From Siphonodentalium dalli (taxonomy: Eukaryota; Mollusca; Scaphopoda; Gadilida; Siphonodentaliidae), in the NCBI GenBank assembly GCA_032622095.1, contig CP136066.1:169642664-169706663 (forward strand): a DNA stretch of 64,000 nucleotides, in the 5' to 3' direction. Within the stretch, counting starts at the first letter, position 1. Each line of letters opens with the position of its first letter. Positions 13,188-27,200 of the stretch are shown here, piece after piece. The position numbers were made by a program, and so were the translations under genes. A model generated the notes under the pieces. It was not told the origin of the DNA. It was given only the letters and a program-made list of their open reading frames with translations, and did not search any database.

Positions 13188-14001
13188 AACATGCCAAGCA
13201 AAGTCTGAATGGTATGTTTTGTAGGCATCTTTTCATAGAAAAACATATTGTGCCAGAATATGCAACATGCATATCAAGTGCATATTTACCAAAGCTAACG
13301 AGATGAGAGGTAAAATTTAGTAGTTCCACACTCATGTAATGGTGCTTCTAAAATATACCTGTATGATTGATTCTTTCGAGATAAGTTCATGCTATCTACA
13401 AGCATAGCTGCTAGTGGAAATACATAATTTTTACTTCTCGCGTATTTAGTTAGAATACAGAAGCTACGGAAGCTTATTAGGGCCATTTAATTTTTGTTAT
13501 ATATTCATTAAAATATTTCCTTTTTTATTTAATTTTTTATATATATTCATTAAAATATTTCCTTTTTACTTTCTTTTTTTACTTTCCACCTGGGAGATAA
13601 CTTTTCTCCCGGGAATTAACTTTTCTCCCAGGGAGATAACTTATCTCACATGGAGAAAACTTTTCTCCCGGGAATTAACCTATCTCCCTGGGAGAAAACT
13701 TTTCTCCCGGGAATTAACTTTTCTCCCTGGGAGATAAATTATTTCCAGGGAGAAAAGTTATCTCCCAGGTGGAAAGTAAAAAAAGAAAGTAAAAAGGAAA
13801 TATTTTGATGAATATATATAAAAAATTAAATAAAAAAGGAAATATTTTAATGAATATATAAAAAAAATTAAATGGCCCTAATAGGCTTCCGTAAGAAGCT
13901 TTTTATAAGCATGTTTTTCCGTTTCTGTCACATTATACCTTTCTGTACGGAAATGCCTGCAAAAGAATGCATGGTTAATTTGTGAGTGTATGAACGTACC
14001 C
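13188..14001. mobile_element. GGGTACGTTCA-type MITE, interrupted by a nested element
   Basis: The right end reads GTGTATGAACGTACCC and the left end is decayed (AGTCTGAATGGTATGTTTTG). Internal words (CATAGAAAAACATAT, GAGATGAGAGGTAAAATT, GTAGTTCCACA) match the full copies at 27425-27838 and 52840-53253. Removing the 429-bp nested element and one duplicate leaves roughly 380 bp, close to the 414 bp of those copies. Confidence 0.7.
13465..13893. mobile_element. 429-bp foldback element with AGAAGC target duplication
   Basis: It starts TACGGAAGCTTATTAGGGCC and ends GGCCCTAATAGGCTTCCGTA. The complementary arms continue inward through AT-rich sequence and CTTTCCACCTGGGAGATAAC / GTTATCTCCCAGGTGGAAAG. 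AGAAGC at 13459-13464 is repeated at 13894-13899, a plausible 6-bp target duplication. The loop is built of TCTCCC(A/G)GG modules that are themselves palindromic. No transposase is encoded, and I do not assign a superfamily. Confidence 0.75.
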
Positions 14002-14009
14002 TGAGCGCA

Positions 14010-14880
14010 AAACAGCTATACTATTACTTTTAACGTTATCTATTTCCCGTGCCAGGACAAACCCAATGTCAACACATTAATTACACCAGATTAGTTGACG
14101 AGTTACCAGCCAATATCACCCTCGAGACCCACACAATACATTCACTCGGATAACCGCAATGCATTACACAATTCAATCCGTGATGCTTCCGTTACCATTT
14201 ATTGCCTCCCCGCAATTTAGATGATATGTGTTAGCCGAGGTAGCATATTGGCAATTATTTTGATGGAAGTATCCGTCCCGTGGGTAATGTTTTGTGTGCC
14301 ATACCATGTAAATATTGTATTAAGCCCGGTATTCCATTTCGCCGCGCACATTGTGTGTTTATCCACCCGTAAATGAGCCGTGACTCCGTGACATTGATCG
14401 GAGAGTTATCGAGACGAGGGTACTGGTCCGGTTGGTATATTGTGTGACTTTAATAACTACGCAGGCAGCGGGGAGTTCGGTTCGTTTCCCAGCTGTGTAC
14501 CATACTATCTCCAGAAAATTTACCACCAGTTAAACGAAATCCTACTACACTGGTATTAGCTTTTCGTCTGTCTATCTGCTGCTTACATTTCATGAGCACC
14601 CCTTCAGATATATAATAGATAATAAGTTATTCAAATGTATACCTTGATAACAGGACGGGAGAATTAATTTAGTTTACAAAAGGCTAATAATCCAAAGTAG
14701 AGCATGGACGATTAATTATGCATTAGGACAGTTTGAACACGTGAACACTTTTAACAACTCATTTGTATTATTATGTATTCAATGTTTATATATATTATGT
14801 ATATGTAGTATTGTATACATAACACAACACATATACTGACATAATACTACGATATGGGGAGGGTGGGGTCACTGGTACTC
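14010..14880. other. intergenic, nothing recognised
   Basis: No repeat with clear structure and no protein-like frame was found. It ends at the (CT)n tract. Confidence 0.4.
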
Positions 14881-14884
14881 CAAC

Positions 14885-15117
<233 letters not shown>

Positions 15118-15519
15118 TAAACGAAAATATTTCTATGCTAATTGTTCGGTGCTAGTGGTAACTCTTGTTTGTTGTGACCTGCAGCAGCACACCAGCCGCT
15201 TGTTTATGTGTTTGATTATTGTTTGACGTCGCTTTAGCCACCAAGCTATATCACGATGAGGAACCCCAGGTACACATGACTTGACATAAGTACTCACATA
15301 ACGACGTTGTGGGGTATACTGGAATCCGCTCCCAAAATAAAGTTTAATCAAAATGTGTGGGTTATCAAATGTTGGGTTAATGGTTGGGTAAAATTCCAGA
15401 AGTTGGGTTCAATTGTTGATTTAGATTGTACGGTTAGATTGGTTTAGTTACTAATCACTGGTTTTCTGTTGCGACCCTTGATAATTATTTGCTGGATGTG
15501 AGCTCTCTTTGTCATATTT

Positions 15520-15730
15520 TCTTCTTTTTTTAACACTTTTTACCATTTTTTCTTACATTCTTTAACAATTTTATAATTTTTTCTTACATTTTTTAACAAT
15601 TTTTATAATATTTTTCTACATTCTTTGACAATTTTATCATTTTTAATATGTGTTAAGCCAATGCATTCTCTTATATATGCGAGGCGACATATGGTCGACT
15701 CGCATAAATAAGAGAATGCATTGGCACAGG
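15520..15730. mobile_element. AT-rich minisatellite plus GCCAATGCATTCTC palindrome
   Basis: About four ~28-bp units of TTCTTACATTCTTTAACAAT type (15520-15640) lead into a hairpin at 15656-15725. Its arms are GCCAATGCATTCTCTTATAT and the matching AGAGAATGCATTGGC. The same pairing of minisatellite and palindrome recurs at 19052-19175 and 26279-26530, so it looks like one composite mobile unit. Confidence 0.6.
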
Positions 15731-18080
15731 GCCGTTCTGTTGGGTAAAGGGTATCAAACTCAAACAAATACATTGCACGGTGAAGGCATATGTTAAGTCG
15801 GAATTATATAGTTGTATATTGCTTGTGTCTTTGGTACAAGTATTATTTTCTAGGTTGTTAATTTATTCTCGAAAAGGAAGTCAATAATCTCATCTGTTCA
15901 GACGCTAGGGTCCGAAATGAATCCATTGAATTGACTTCATTTTGGAAAATTTTAAGACATATTATGGACTTGCTCAAGTTCGTGAAACTGATAAGTTAGT
16001 ATTCAGGAGTTATGCCAACCTGGAGAATAGAGCATTCAACTAACATTGTCGAACATGTCAGAAATCGACCATGCCATTCAATAGAAAACATAGTCAAAAC
16101 TACGCTCATTTGTAAATATTTACATCTGGATTCGGGAAACAACTATCGGCGATAAACTCACACAAATGATTTCGCCATCCAGAGTCTGTGCATTTAATTA
16201 ATATATCAGAATGACGGTGGGTGTTGGAAATTTGGATTAATATTCGTAAAAATAACAACTTTGAGCAAGATTACTCTCCATTTCTATTTGATCACCCTGC
16301 CGGAGTGTTTCACATCACTTTAAATAATGACCAGAATTTCATATTTTATGGTCAAATCTCATCCATTGAGATGAAATATAATTATATATTGACAAAGGTT
16401 TTCTCTACTCGTAACCCCACGTTTAGTTACATCAAACCCAATGTTTGGTTGATTAATTTACCATAACTCAATGTTGGGTTACTTTTTTCTAACCAAACTA
16501 GTTTAGATAACAGCTCCAACCCATTGTTTAGTCGGATCGGTTGACTAAACGTTGGGTTTAGAGTCTGACTAGTATATGGGAATGAGCGTTTGTTGAACTC
16601 GCCCGTGCTTATATAATTAAGAAATTGTTAATCTAAAATTCAAAAATAAACTGAAGCAATCTTAACGCCATCTTCACTAAATGAATTCATCCATTCAATT
16701 ATACGGTGTATACGTAGGAATTGTCTATTATGCAAAAGGCGGGTGTTCAGGAAATATCAGCAGACGACAGCCATGCGAACATATAAAACAAATGCAGAAT
16801 AAATGGTATGCATTGGTTGGAAATGTTCCCATAACAAATTCAACAAACGTTTGTTGAACTCAGATAAATTTCCTAATGGAGCTAATCGCCAATGAATATT
16901 TAGTAACTACAAGGGTTTAATGTCACTATTCAAAGCTAAGCAATATGACTCATCTGTATCGATATAGGAGAACTCCGTTTATCACGTGCGTCATATGGCC
17001 GTTTCTCGCTCAAGTCATCTGAAGTTTGAAGTAAGACTTTGTCTATCTAAAGCTAACTACTCTGCAATGCAACGACAACAGATTTTGCACGATAGCACAT
17101 TTGAACACTATCATGCAGACCGTCTTATATTTTAATAAACTTCAATCGAATTGAGCTCTGTAATTACATACTTATGAATTACGTGTGTATAATACTCTGA
17201 AATACAATATGGCATAACATCAAAGGCCCACTTAATGTTTGAATCCCTAGATTACATTATGTACAACATAATTTATATCATATATACCATTTGAAAGAGG
17301 AAGCTCTAAAACATGCCATGTGTATTATCAACCTATCCGGTCGAATACACTGTGAGCGCGTTATTTTAATCGACCTACCGACGTGTGTTCTGCGTGGTTT
17401 TGTGCTTAATTTTGATCTGGACTGCACTGCCAATATATTATTCTCTATATCATCGTTTTTAATTTTGATGCATTTTGGGTAAATAAATGTATATACATAA
17501 TCGAGGACTCAAATATTAAGCGAGCCTTCAAAGGCTAGTATATAATCTCAATTAGCATCCCGCTGTCTATCGGTAAGTTGTTAAAGTTCACGACGTAAAT
17601 GATCTTAGCCTCATTCATGAAACTATAAAACGAAAGTATCTTCAAGCCATGTATATGTGTTTAAATAAACTTTGTATTAGTTTGTAAGTCTGTTGTTTTT
17701 TAGTTCACGCGCGAGGGTTTAAGGACGGGTTGATGGCGCATAATAAACACAGAACGCCACGTGTGTTAACGGGTTTGTCGATACAGTACTTGCGCCATCG
17801 GAGAATAATATAACTCGATGTTGCATGTGCCGCTCGTTCTATCATTCCGCACTAGCAATCGTGTCTTATCAATAAACCTATTACTACACTCGTGTCTTTG
17901 TGTATATATATGCCCCGATGAAGACTGCACATGATTTTGACGTCACGTGAATGAATGGGTCTAGTGAACCAACGTGTTTGTAAATGTTACATGACATACA
18001 ACTCTCCAAATATGACAATACGTCGCTTTCTAACGAATAACGAAATGTACATCATCATTAATCCCGAAAATATATCAGAT
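15730..18080. other. intergenic region upstream of the receptor gene
   Basis: No gene is seen. GTTGGGTTA-like words recur near 15360-15440 and 16410-16560. An inverted fragment of the TTAA MITE family lies at about 16740-16860. The last kilobase holds the possible promoter motifs listed separately. Confidence 0.4.
17938..17949 (+). promoter_or_regulatory. overlapping CRE (TGACGTCA) and E-box (CACGTG)
   Basis: TGACGTCACGTG merges a perfect palindromic cAMP-response element with a CACGTG E-box, about 165 bases before the proposed start codon. A TATATATA run lies at about 17903-17911. CREB/ATF and bHLH-zip factors bind such sites in animals. Whether this is the promoter is inference from position only. 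Confidence 0.3.
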
Positions 18081-18112
18081 TTTCTATGAGTCTAAACATT
18101 TTGTTGGTATCC

Positions 18113-18287
18113 ATGGCAACCAATTCATTGAAACCTTTCTGTTGTTTATTAGGGATAATATCAGATGCTTGGGCCGAACCATTCGCGTCTGGAGGGAAAC
18201 CAGAAATCTTCACCATCGACGACACTGACGTATCGGGCGTGGTTCAGTGGACGTACACTAAGAATCCGTATGAGACGGCCATGAAAG
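18113..18287 (+). CDS. receptor exon 1 (signal peptide? and start of ATD)
   Basis: It ends at ATGAAAG|GTAAGT, a strong donor, leaving one base of a Gly codon (phase 1). From ATG 18113 the first residues are hydrophobic (PFCCLLGIIS) before DAWAEP, compatible with a short signal peptide. TTTATTAG at 18145-18152 after a pyrimidine-rich stretch could instead be an acceptor, in which case the exon starts at 18153 and the real first exon lies upstream. The residues FTIDDTDVSG fit the first strand of a receptor ATD. Confidence 0.65.
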
Positions 18288-21200
18288 GTAAGTGAACATT
18301 TAAGGGGTGTCAAAGACAAACTAGAATTGTGACTGTTCCAACGGGATTAAGGCTATATACCATCGCAGTGCAGACGGGCTACACAAAAGGTAGCATATTG
18401 CAAATAGATGGCTCTTTCGATCCTCAAATCATGTAAATGTATACGTAACAATCAATACAAAATAAATTGCCAAATCAAAAAGATTGATAACTCAATAACA
18501 TATATATACGTCAAACCAATCTCGTAATATCATGCCATAGTGATAATTATATATGCCAAGTTTCATAACAATTTAGCAGAAACCCCAATGCAAGTGCCTT
18601 TTGTCCCTTTAAAGAGTCATTCGCAGTGTGTAGATGTGCAAAAATATATAAGTCTGTAAAAAGTAAGCACTAAACAGAACATGGAGGACAATAGATAAAC
18701 GTTATTAATATATTCCTTATTGATGTTTCTCCAATACGAAATATCGAATGTTGTGTAAACAAAACTATTATTGTGATTTGTCACCAATTAAGCATCGCTT
18801 ATCTTGTAGTGAAATATTTAAAGTGATGTGAAACACTCCAGTAAGGTGATCAAAAGAAGTTGAGAATAATCTTGCTCAAAGTAGTTATTTTTTTACGATT
18901 ATTAATCCAAATTGACAACACCGTCATTCTTATATATGAATTAAATGCAATGACTCTCGATGGAGGGTTTTGTGGGTGTATTGAGATGACAGTTGATATA
19001 TGTGACCCGCCATATCAAATCCAGTCGTAAGTCGGGATTTGTTTACCCTGTGCCAATGCATTCTCTTATATATGCGAGTCGACCATAGGTCGCCTCGCAT
19101 ATATAAGAGAATGCATTGGCCTAACAATTTTTTACAATTTTAATAATATTTTCTTGTATTCTTTAACAATTTTATAATTTCACCCATACAGAGCCCCAGA
19201 CATACATGAGTAGACGACAATCTTCTATATACTTCTATACATGTGTGGGGCTCCCTGCATGGTAATGGATGTTTTTTATGTTATGTCCTAAAAATTGTAA
19301 GAAACATTTATTTAAACAAAATGTTAAAAAATTGTTAGGCCAATGCATTCTCTTATATATGCGAGGCGACCTATGGTCGACTCGCATATATAAGAGAATG
19401 CATTGGCGCAGGGTAAAAAAATTGACAACACCGTCATTCTTATATATATGAATTAAATTCAACGACTCTCGATTGCGAAATCTCTTGAGTTAGTTTATCT
19501 CCGAGTGTTGTATCCCGAATCGGGATGTAAACATTTACAATTGAGAATAGTTCAGACGATACGGTCGATTTCTATGAATATTTCGGCGATGTTAGTAGAA
19601 TGCTACATTCCCCCAGTTGGGATAGCGCCTGAGTACTAACTTATCAATTCACGCATCCGAATAAGTCCATAATATGTCTTTAAGTCTTAATATGATTTTC
19701 AGAATAAGTTCAATTCTTTGATATTTTCCGATGTTACCTTCAAGTTTTAATTGGACTTTGACCAGTATTAAAATGCCACTGCAACATCAATGCAACACCA
19801 AGGGTGCTGATGTGTGAAATCTCGTAATTGGAGAGTTATTAATAACTAAATTAAAACAAAATCAATCTATTTTCACATGTAATTGTTGATGATATCAGTA
19901 TCACATACATTCATAATATTTATTTTATTTCGCATGAACCCGCGTCCAAGGTATTGCGCAGTCCTTTCCTGTAGCAATACATAATTGGCAGCAATTTGAT
20001 GGTGGTATAGTGTACTTCAATTTGACGCTGAGCCCATATCCGTGGCATAATCCATATGAGTCGAAAGTAGTGATTGTCCTAAATACATGTCGTTGAACAA
20101 AATACTGATAAATAACAGGGTTTTGACCATGTTATACTATAGTTGACCTGTGGTTAGCATTATTTTTGGGTAATTACTCGATTCTGATAACTGAAGCGGG
20201 ATTGTTGTTGGAATCTGAGGATATGGAGACCATCGAATCGGATTGAGTACCTTTAACATAATATGGGTACTCAAATTTGAGTATTCTCGCACGTTAGACA
20301 ACGTATGTAGTCAATATCATCAATATCAAAGTCGTGTCATCAACATTGATAGAAATATCGAAAATTTCGATCGACACTAACGACTAATACCCAACCAAAA
20401 ATTGCATACCAAAAAATGCTGCAATTCGATGTCTTTGAATGTTCTTGGTGATTTCACACTTCTACACAAATAAGGATTGAATCAAACTTTTCTCTATCAG
20501 AGTAGAATTACTACACTTTCTTTACTTTTTTTCGTACAACACTTCGAATCCTTCAATTTGATAATTTTTTTATAATTTTTTCTTACATTCTTTAAGAATT
20601 TTTATTATTTTCATAATTTGTTCTTACATTCTTTAATAATTTTACCATTTTTCGTACGTTCTTTAAGAATATTTTATCATTTTCATCATTATTTCTTACA
20701 CTCTTTAAAGATGGATTATCTCTTTAAATAAACAAATTTTAAATAGTTGCGTGGGTATAAAATAATAGATATGAACTGAAGACCCCTGTCCGGAAAACCT
20801 TCTATCAATTAATATTGATTTTATTTCGAATATTAAATCGGGACCGTTTATGTGTCTATTTTTAGTACAGACCATTCGGATGATACTATATTGCGATATA
20901 GAGCACTGGGCTGTTCCTATGGCTACACACCGATAGTCAAATGTCCCAGATTGATTGTTTGTATTGTTTTGTTCCACAGATATAAGCGATAATGAGTATA
21001 ATTTACGTTTATTTGTGACAAAATTGTACAATAATATTTCTGGTCTCTGTTAACAGTAACCACTATTGTTCGTTAGCTGAAAAAACACACATTTTTAGAC
21101 CAGAATATATTCGAAATAAAATTAATATTAACCGATAGAAGAATTTCCGGACAGGAGTCTTCGATTCAAATATAATATTTTATACCCCGGTAACTATATA

Positions 21201-24200
21201 ATACATGTTTACAAAGAGATAATCCACCTTTAACAATTATAAAAAATAATAATATAAAATTTGTTAGGCCAATGCATTGTCTTATATATGCGAGGCGACC
21301 TATGGTCGACTCGTATCTATATATAAGATAATGCATTGGCACAGGGTTTTCGCAAAAATCATGAAGCTCCTAAAACGTCTGATTCGTCCTTTTTGTTTAC
21401 AGGGATAGAGACGTGTCATGATGATTATGACGTCGTGTTGATAGTCTCGTCCGTCGACGTTTGGGATTCTGTGAGGAAACTTTACTGCGCTGACTCGTCC
21501 AAAGTCATTATGTGGCATCCTGAATTGGCAATTGAAACGTCGCGCACGCAAGACCTGGCCTTCAGTAGATGCGCATGCTATAACGTTTCGCAAGTGGGTT
21601 CAAGTTGTCTCCCCCTGAATCCAGGTGTTTTCGCGGCGCAGAGGGTAGACGATTCTAATAAAATATTCGCGGAATTCTTGTCTGAGCTTCGCACAGAAAA
21701 TATGTTCATAATCTTCCAAAATCTGAAAGGTTGGTATTATTCTGTCTGGTAATGCACATATATGTACCCAATGTCCACACTGTCATAGGCCAATCATCTG
21801 CTAATCGATTAGGTGATACAGCTTAATTGGAAACAAAAGGCACTCATGGCAGTGCATTGTCACTAAATGCATTAAAACAGTAATGAGGATTAACACTAAC
21901 CAATCCATTGTCTGCATGTCATAAGTCTGAATGGTAGATGGTGGGTAGTGGTATATTTTCAAATAACAATGCTGGGATTTACGAAGTCTAGACACGGTAT
22001 TTAAAGGTATAGACACTATTATACCGACTGTTAGATGTTAAATAAAACAAAAAGAGTCATTAATTGTGAGACCAGAAAATGAGGATTTAATTTGGCCAAA
22101 GTGTTTTTAATTTGGCCAACAGAAATCAGAATTGGCCAAATGATTTATCGGACCATGCAGCGTGAACACTGGCTCCATCTATTACCCAAATTACAAGGCA
22201 GAGTTTCAGCCCCTGTCTACGATGGTCTAACAACTGCCACAAAGTGCTGTTGTCTGTATTTAGAATAGAAAAGGCAATAAAACGAATCTCAATCAACACA
22301 TATCAGATCCTGTTAGTCCTGTCATGGCCTAAAGTTTTTAACGAGTTTCCCCTGGTAGTAAGGTTCGGCTGTGATAGTAAGGTTCGGTTGTGGTAGTAAT
22401 GTTCGGCTGTGATAGTAAGGTTCGGCTGTGGTAGTAATGTTCGGCTGTGGTAGTAATGTTCGGCTGTGGTAGTAAGGTTCGGCTGTGGTAGTAATGTTCG
22501 GCTGTGGTAGTAAGGTTCGGCTGTGGTAGTAAGGTTCGGCTGTGGTAGTAATGTTCGGCTGTGGTAGTAAGGTTCGGCTGTGGTAGTAAGGTTCGGCTGT
22601 GGTAGTAAGGTTCGGCTGTGGTAGTAATGTTCGGCTGTGGTAGTAAGGTTCGGCTGTGGTAGTAAGGTTCGGCTGTGGTAGTAAGGTTCGGCTGTGGTAG
22701 TAATGTTCGGCTGTGGTAGTAATGTTCGGCTGTGGTAGTAAGGTTCGGCTGTGGTAGTAAGGTTCGGCTGTGGTAGTAAGGTTCGCCTGTGGTAGAAAGG
22801 ATCGACTGCGGTAGTAAGGATCGGTGTTGGATTCACGTTGTGAACTTTTGGCTGTTTATGCTAATTGGTGTTTGCTCGATCATTTGCTAGAGTGTTTCCA
22901 TTCAACCAAAATGGTTCCATTTGCAGCCCTAGATATATATGAGTACACAAATAAACTTCCATTGGCTGCTGAGCCTTTATTTATTAAATACCCTTATGAA
23001 GCCCCAGACAGAGAAGTCGTTGCATGGTGTCTGTCGTCTGCTTGAGTCCGTGTGATGTTCCATATGGGAGTGTTATATATACGAAGAAACCATTGCAATA
23101 CTAAATATATTATCCCAGTCAAAGAAAGGTTTAAATTGGAATGGTATATAGTTGATCTGGAGTGATCAACAGGTGATAATAACAGACGACAGAGAAATAA
23201 AAGTGCCGAAGGGAATTGTTTACATAACAAGTACAATAAATACTTTAATAATTTATGTTGAACTTATTATTTGAACATTTCCCATGGGATAACTACTCAA
23301 AAATGGTTCTTCCTATGTATAATGCGTATCATATTTCCTGTGGTCAAATCGTCTTACCTTGTTCTTTCTACAATTGCTAAAGTCACGTGGCGGTTTAATT
23401 GCGCTGCAAAATACACCTAATAATATTCGCTTTTGAATGTTGTCCGGTATCGAAATACATGTAGGTCAACTCAATACATACTTGAGCTACCCTTCTAGGA
23501 ACATTATATGTTGGCCAGAAAGACGCAATGAAGTCATAAAAATACATCTTTGAACACAAGGATTGTGTGGTCCCAAACAAAAACTGCAATTTGCCCGGCA
23601 TGGAACAGAAAAGAGCGTTCCGTGTTAGTCTATTCCTGGTATGGTAGAAATAAAGAGCTAGAAATTTCCTGTGACCATGAAAATTATTCTTCAGAGCATG
23701 TGAAGCCGTTATTTCAATATTTGTGTATTTGTCAACTTATCTTATACCTCTTTCCAAATTAGGTCGATAAAATTTGGAAGCTCGCATGAGCCATGTCCGT
23801 TTAACCCTTTATATACTAAAGCATAATTGATATAATCAGATAATAAGTAATTTTATTGAACTTATTATATAAACATTTCCCCCAATAAATATGGCTTCTT
23901 ATGCTCTTTAATTTAGCTGTCGTTTGCTTTTATCACTGTAACATCTCTCCAAATAAATAATAAACTTTTCCGATGTACACTTTTAACTGACTGGGATAAT
24001 CCATTAGTATAGAAAGGGTGAAGTAATCGTCTTACTCTACATGTTTGTTTTTTGTTCCAGAATATGGTATTTCTTTCCAAACTTACGAGCTAGACAATGT
24101 GTTATTGAAACCAGTAATCTATACAGTGGATGAAATCAATAACAACACATTCAAGCAGATCCATATGGACTTGAAAACACTACGGACTTCAAGTACAACA

Positions 24201-27200
24201 AATAAAATCCAGCTTATCGTGATATGTAACGTCAAATGCGTCATTGATATGCTTGAACAGGTACGCATTTACAGGACCAAGTGCCTACGTCACTAATGTA
24301 ACCTCTAAACCGTCGCTTCAGACGCACGGATAGCTGCTTCCTGGAACTCATGCATGCTGTTTTTGAGCTATATATTTTGATATTTGTTTTTGTGCTAGGC
24401 CAAGTCTAAAAAAGAGCTTTAGTATACAAGATACCACTACCCACGGTAGAACAATTTGAAATATATAAAATGATAGTGAAAAATAACTGAATAATTGGTG
24501 ACTAGAGTTACTGTCAAAATAGACGATGAATGGTATTCAGTACTATTCACCAGTGAGTTTTCCAAGAAAGTTGCGATGTTGGTAAAGCGATCCCTGTCAT
24601 AACTTTTTTTCTATACAGTGTTGGTGTTAAAAACAACTAATATTTATTTGGATTGTCCTGGCATTTGGATCCGCAAAATGTATTTTTTTTTGCTGAAAAA
24701 AGATAGCTCTTTTTCACGGAATTTGTTTTCTTCAAATATTATCATTCAAATGAATACCGCAATAATGCCATACTATTTAATCCATATGGTATAGTTGGTA
24801 TAATAATTATCTGACAAGCATATGTAGAAAGACGTCGACATGAATTTAAAATGGTACTACTGACATTTTCCTTTATTCTTGCGGTTTAATTGCATGCTTG
24901 ATATTATACTTATCTCGTAGTTACATATGTAGCTGTGATAACGATGCGTTTTATGTGCATGTTTTCGTTCATATTCTGGCACCATACGGTTTTCGCAGAC
25001 GAAATGCCTGTAAAACACTATCGAGTGTGTGAACGTATACCCTAAATAGGGTGTCTGTCGTTTGCAGAATGAGGTCCACAGAGGGTGAATTTAGTGATGC
25101 TATCCCGTACAGCGGGCTAACATAACCAAAATACCCACTGGGGACCCCATTCTGCTTAGGCCTCATCTTCTGTGAAGTATTTATAGTCTCAAATTAACAT
25201 TGCTTTTAGTAACTTTTTGCCTTCTGGGAAGTTTCTATATCCCCTAATTTGCAGAAGATAAAATGCATAATCGAGGTGACTAATGGGTCAACATCACCAA
25301 CTTCAATTGGGGAAATTAAAGCTGATCCTAGGTCTCCCATAGCAGTTGAGGCCTAATCAGAACGAGGTTCCCAAAGGGTGAATGTTCTGATGCTAGTCCT
25401 CCGTGTATGATAGCGTCACTAAATCACCCCTGGGGACCTCATTCTGCAAATAACAAACACACCATTTGCAGACTCGTGAGCATGACTGACTACGCTTGAT
25501 CGTGCTTGTATTTATTTCATCAAACAGGCAGATGCGTATTTTGCTAAACGTGGTGAGCAATCCGAGGATAGGCAGACGTTCAGATGGCTCATCTTTGCCG
25601 AGAAGACTATCCAACCTAAAGTCCTCCAGCATTCCCCTGAAACAGACAATCTAGCCTTCATTTCACTAACCAATGGACATGGAGACCGCATCAACCGAAC
25701 GGAGGTGAGGATGCCAGCTTTTATCATGTTGGCCTATTAGATTGACCAATGATAATGGAGATCTACCGACAGTAAATGAGGGCATATTAGGTTTACCTTG
25801 ATTTATCCCGACCCATATTGAAAGCCCCATGGGGTATACAGATTCATATGATGTCGATAGACACCATCTTGTTTTTCTGGGAACTCTAGCTGTCGCCTCG
25901 GGGATATTTTCGGTGTATTTTGGTGCGACAAGAAAAGGGATATCTTTCGGAAATCATGTTCTGCGAATTTAAAGACATATTACCACGTACCAAAACCTGA
26001 TATATTTGAGTAATTATAAAACTGAAAAACGTCCACAGTGACTTAAATGTACACAATCCAATTCGGTGTTCGATAGTCCCCGTATCATCAGATTCCAACA
26101 ACAACAACAACAACAACAACTCCAACAACAACAACGACAACAACAACAACAGCATTTCTTCACCGGTCGCTACAGTTATCAGAATCGACTAATTACCGAA
26201 CAATAATGCTAACCCCTGTCAACTATAGTATACAACTTCCCAACACTTTTTTTTTGGGTCTCGTTCTGTTAACCATGTGCCAATGCATTCTCTTTATAGA
26301 TGCGAGTCGACCATATATAAGAGAATGCATTGGCCTAATCAATTTTATATTATTTGTTATAATTGTTAAAGAATGTAAGAATAATGATAAAAAAGTTATA
26401 AAAAACTGTTAAAGAATGTAAGAAATAATGATAGCAATTTATAAAGAATGTAAGAACATATTATAAAAAATGATAATTTTTTTTAAAGAATGAATGAAAA
26501 AATGATAAAATATTATAAAATTGTTTAAGAACGATATATAGAGGATATACAACGAATCCCCAGTTTATAGCGGAATTTACAAAACGAGTCCAGTAAATTA
26601 GGTCTGGACCGAGCCATTGGCGAGATCCAGACCTTATTTACTGGACTAGCTATAAAATGGGGACGAGTTGTAGATTCTTTTTATTATATGATCCAAAACA
26701 TCGACAATACATATCTAAATTAATAAATGGGACGCGAAACTTACATCGGCTTATATAAAGCATGCGATGACGTTTCACGTAACTATGCGTTGTTTGCCCG
26801 CGTAAAGAAATAGTCCCAGACGAATAAATACTCTTTGGCGTAATTTAATGGCGTATATTTAATAACATAACTTTGCAAACTGTTCATTGAGTACTGTTTG
26901 TTGGAAAAACGTTGGAACCCATACCATAGTATATTGAGACGCAGCGTACGGAATGTAAACAGACGACAAACAATAAGTCAAAGGACACCGGGCACTATTT
27001 CCTGTTATTAAACGAACGTTTAATATCACAATTTATAGAATGGGTTTATTGAATGGAGTAAGGTTAAGATCGTGAACATAAATCAACATTTTGTTCAACG
27101 CAATTTGCCATATTGAAAAAATGCATTGGCTCAGGGTTTTCGCAAAATTTCAGGAAGCTCCTGTCATGGAAGGGTTACACCACTCCAGGATCGAGCTTCC

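Noticed and set aside
18086-18112. Upstream in-frame ATG at 18086 as the receptor start
   Set aside because: Possible, but ATG 18113 has a better context (CCATGG) and gives a more compact signal-peptide-like start. Not settled, since an acceptor at 18152 is also credible.
22303-22836. 177-codon open frame on the minus strand with a 19-residue period
   Set aside because: It is the translation of a 19-bp minisatellite within intron 2. A 19-bp unit without stops is open in all repeats, and there is no start or splice context.
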